From NCBI GenBank assembly GCA_947465495.1, contig CANIAS010000001.1:62001-126000 (forward strand): a DNA stretch of 64,000 nucleotides, written 5' to 3'. Source of the stretch: Candidatus Pollutiaquabacter sp. (GTDB taxonomy: Bacteria > Bacteroidota > Bacteroidia > AKYH767-A > 2013-40CM-41-45). Shown in pieces: positions 63,005 to 64,000 of this stretch (the stretch's first letter is position 1; each line of letters begins with the position of its first letter). A program made the translations under genes and the position numbers. The notes under the pieces were generated by a model. The model had not been told where the DNA came from. It did not search any database and saw only the letters and a program-made list of their open reading frames with translations.

Positions 63005-64000
63005 TTAGTGCTGTACGATGAATTTTTTTGCGGTATGCATATCGGATGAATCGATGAGTAGAAAATACATGCCGTTTTTGAGTTCTGCTACATTTAGGAG
63101 CGTGGATTCGGAAACAACTACACACTGACCCATTGCATTAAAAATACGGGCTTCTTTTATGCTTTTACCTGGTGGGGATATTACGTGAAGTCGGTCGGAA
63201 GCCGGAACTGGATACAGCCGGTATAAATTTGCTGCATCATTTACAGAAATGTCGTTTGTTGCACAACTGCCTAACGTGTAACTAAAACCAATTTCACGAT
63301 TTTGATGCAGCCCACCTACCGTATCAACAGGAAGATAGGCGCGGACAAAATCAACGGTGACACATTGTGGGGTCACATTGACCCGTATGTGTCCGGTACC
63401 ACCAATGGTATCGGAAGTATATGCATCGGCATTCGCCAACATACCAATTTCATAGGTGGAATCGGAAGGCATTGGCACTTCCTGGTAAGTTACGCCATCC
63501 AATGTTTCGTGAGCAAACAAATGATCGTGCCCTTGGAAGAAGACGTTTACACCGGCATTGACAAACAATTGATGAATTGGAGCTGCCCAACCCGGACGTT
63601 CGTTAGGAAAATCATAGGTGGTATGATTGGAATTATATCCTCCCCATTCAAATTCGACAGCATTGGTGATGCCTCCTCGGCCTTGTCCGTTAATGTGATG
63701 CGCGAAAACAAACTTATATTGTGAAGCGCTGGTATCCAGCACCGCTTTTAACCAATCGTACTGCGGCTGACCGAGCGACCAGCTCCACTTTTGAGGCTTG
63801 GCGGAGGTATCACATTGATCTCGATAGACATCAAGCACTACGAACAAGGCATTTCCCCAAGTCCAGGCATAATAATTTTCAGGCGTTCCGATTCCAAAGG
63901 GTTCCACGGTAGTATTTCCACTGTAGAAATTGCTAGGTGAAGGATTCGGAAAATACTTCTTGCGTGCTTGCGTACCCCAGGCTGCCAAATTGTTGGGCGG
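63005..64000 (-). CDS. Secreted metallophosphoesterase, C-terminal part (truncated by window edge)
   Basis: Paralogue of the following gene; 331 residues visible and open to the right edge. The later phosphoesterase motifs are present (KFVFAHHINGQGRGG, FFQGHDHLFAH; the last usually reads GHxH and does so here). The sorting domain is of the plain type A form (LYPVPASDRLHV ... AKKFIVQH), unlike the FlgD-type end of the paralogue. The N-terminal metal motifs lie outside the window. 22 bp separate it from the next gene, so it belongs to the same operon. Confidence 0.85.
   Translation of the reverse strand, partial: PPNNLAAWGTQARKKYFPNPSPSNFYSGNTTVEPFGIGTPENYYAWTWGNALFVVLDVYRDQCDTSAKPQKWSWSLGQPQYDWLKAVLDTSASQYKFVFAHHINGQGRGGITNAVEFEWGGYNSNHTTYDFPNERPGWAAPIHQLFVNAGVNVFFQGHDHLFAHETLDGVTYQEVPMPSDSTYEIGMLANADAYTSDTIGGTGHIRVNVTPQCVTVDFVRAYLPVDTVGGLHQNREIGFSYTLGSCATNDISVNDAANLYRLYPVPASDRLHVISPPGKSIKEARIFNAMGQCVVVSESTLLNVAELKNGMYFLLIDSSDMHTAKKFIVQH

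Overview
The window is chromosomal DNA from a member of the Bacteroidota. The evidence is: at least eleven, probably thirteen, large secreted proteins that end in a type A C-terminal sorting domain of the type IX secretion system (T9SS); a SprE/PorW-like T9SS lipoprotein; Bacteroidota-style promoters (TTTG/TTG, 18-21 bp, TAnnTTTG) instead of -35/-10 boxes; an atpB with a long N-terminal extension; and an F-ATPase cluster that lacks atpD and atpC. I would not place it below phylum or class. No tRNA, rRNA, CRISPR array, insertion sequence or prophage was recognised.

Layout. 1-7.8 kb: the end of an HrpB-type helicase, a giant LamG-containing T9SS protein, two outer-membrane proteins and a DUF983 protein. 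8.2-14.7 kb: two paralogous surface proteins built from trace-type repeats and Ig-like modules. 14.9-19.4 kb: purQ, an ECF sigma factor divergent from folE, a B12-binding MerR regulator, a thioredoxin-like [2Fe-2S] ferredoxin and a DUF421 membrane protein. 19.4-27.2 kb: a multidomain surface protein, a MarC-type membrane protein and a secreted M36 metallopeptidase. 27.4-33.8 kb: the operon bactofilin-atpZ-atpI-like-atpB-E-F-H-A-G. 33.9-50.9 kb: mostly housekeeping (lipoprotein, SprE/PorW, M23 peptidase, GH3 family protein, AlkB-like protein, dxr, rseP, a membrane glycosyltransferase-like protein, ALDH7, thioredoxin-fold protein), then a secreted lysyl-oxidase-like protein. 50.9-56.6 kb: a GH128 lipoprotein, a propeller protein, dusB, a CPBP protease and an SGNH-like protein. 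56.6-64 kb: a tightly coupled minus-strand operon with two metallophosphoesterases, a YHYH protein, a lectin-like protein, a DUF1566 protein and a HupE/UreJ-like membrane protein.

The two most interesting places are these. First, the sigma/folE/MerR-B12 region. The regulator keeps the W-x9-EH signature of adenosylcobalamin photoreceptors of the CarH/LitR type, and the sigma-folE intergenic region carries three copies of a 32-bp palindrome (TTGTTTAAC-N14-GTTAAACAA), two of which overlap the predicted divergent promoters. This looks like a compact light- or B12-switched circuit without carotenoid genes beside it. Second, the 56.6-64 kb operon, an export/metal-type cluster of unknown purpose. 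Recurrent nested domain insertions in the secreted proteins and a set of apparently leaderless genes are further points. All functional calls come from reading the sequence; no database search was run.
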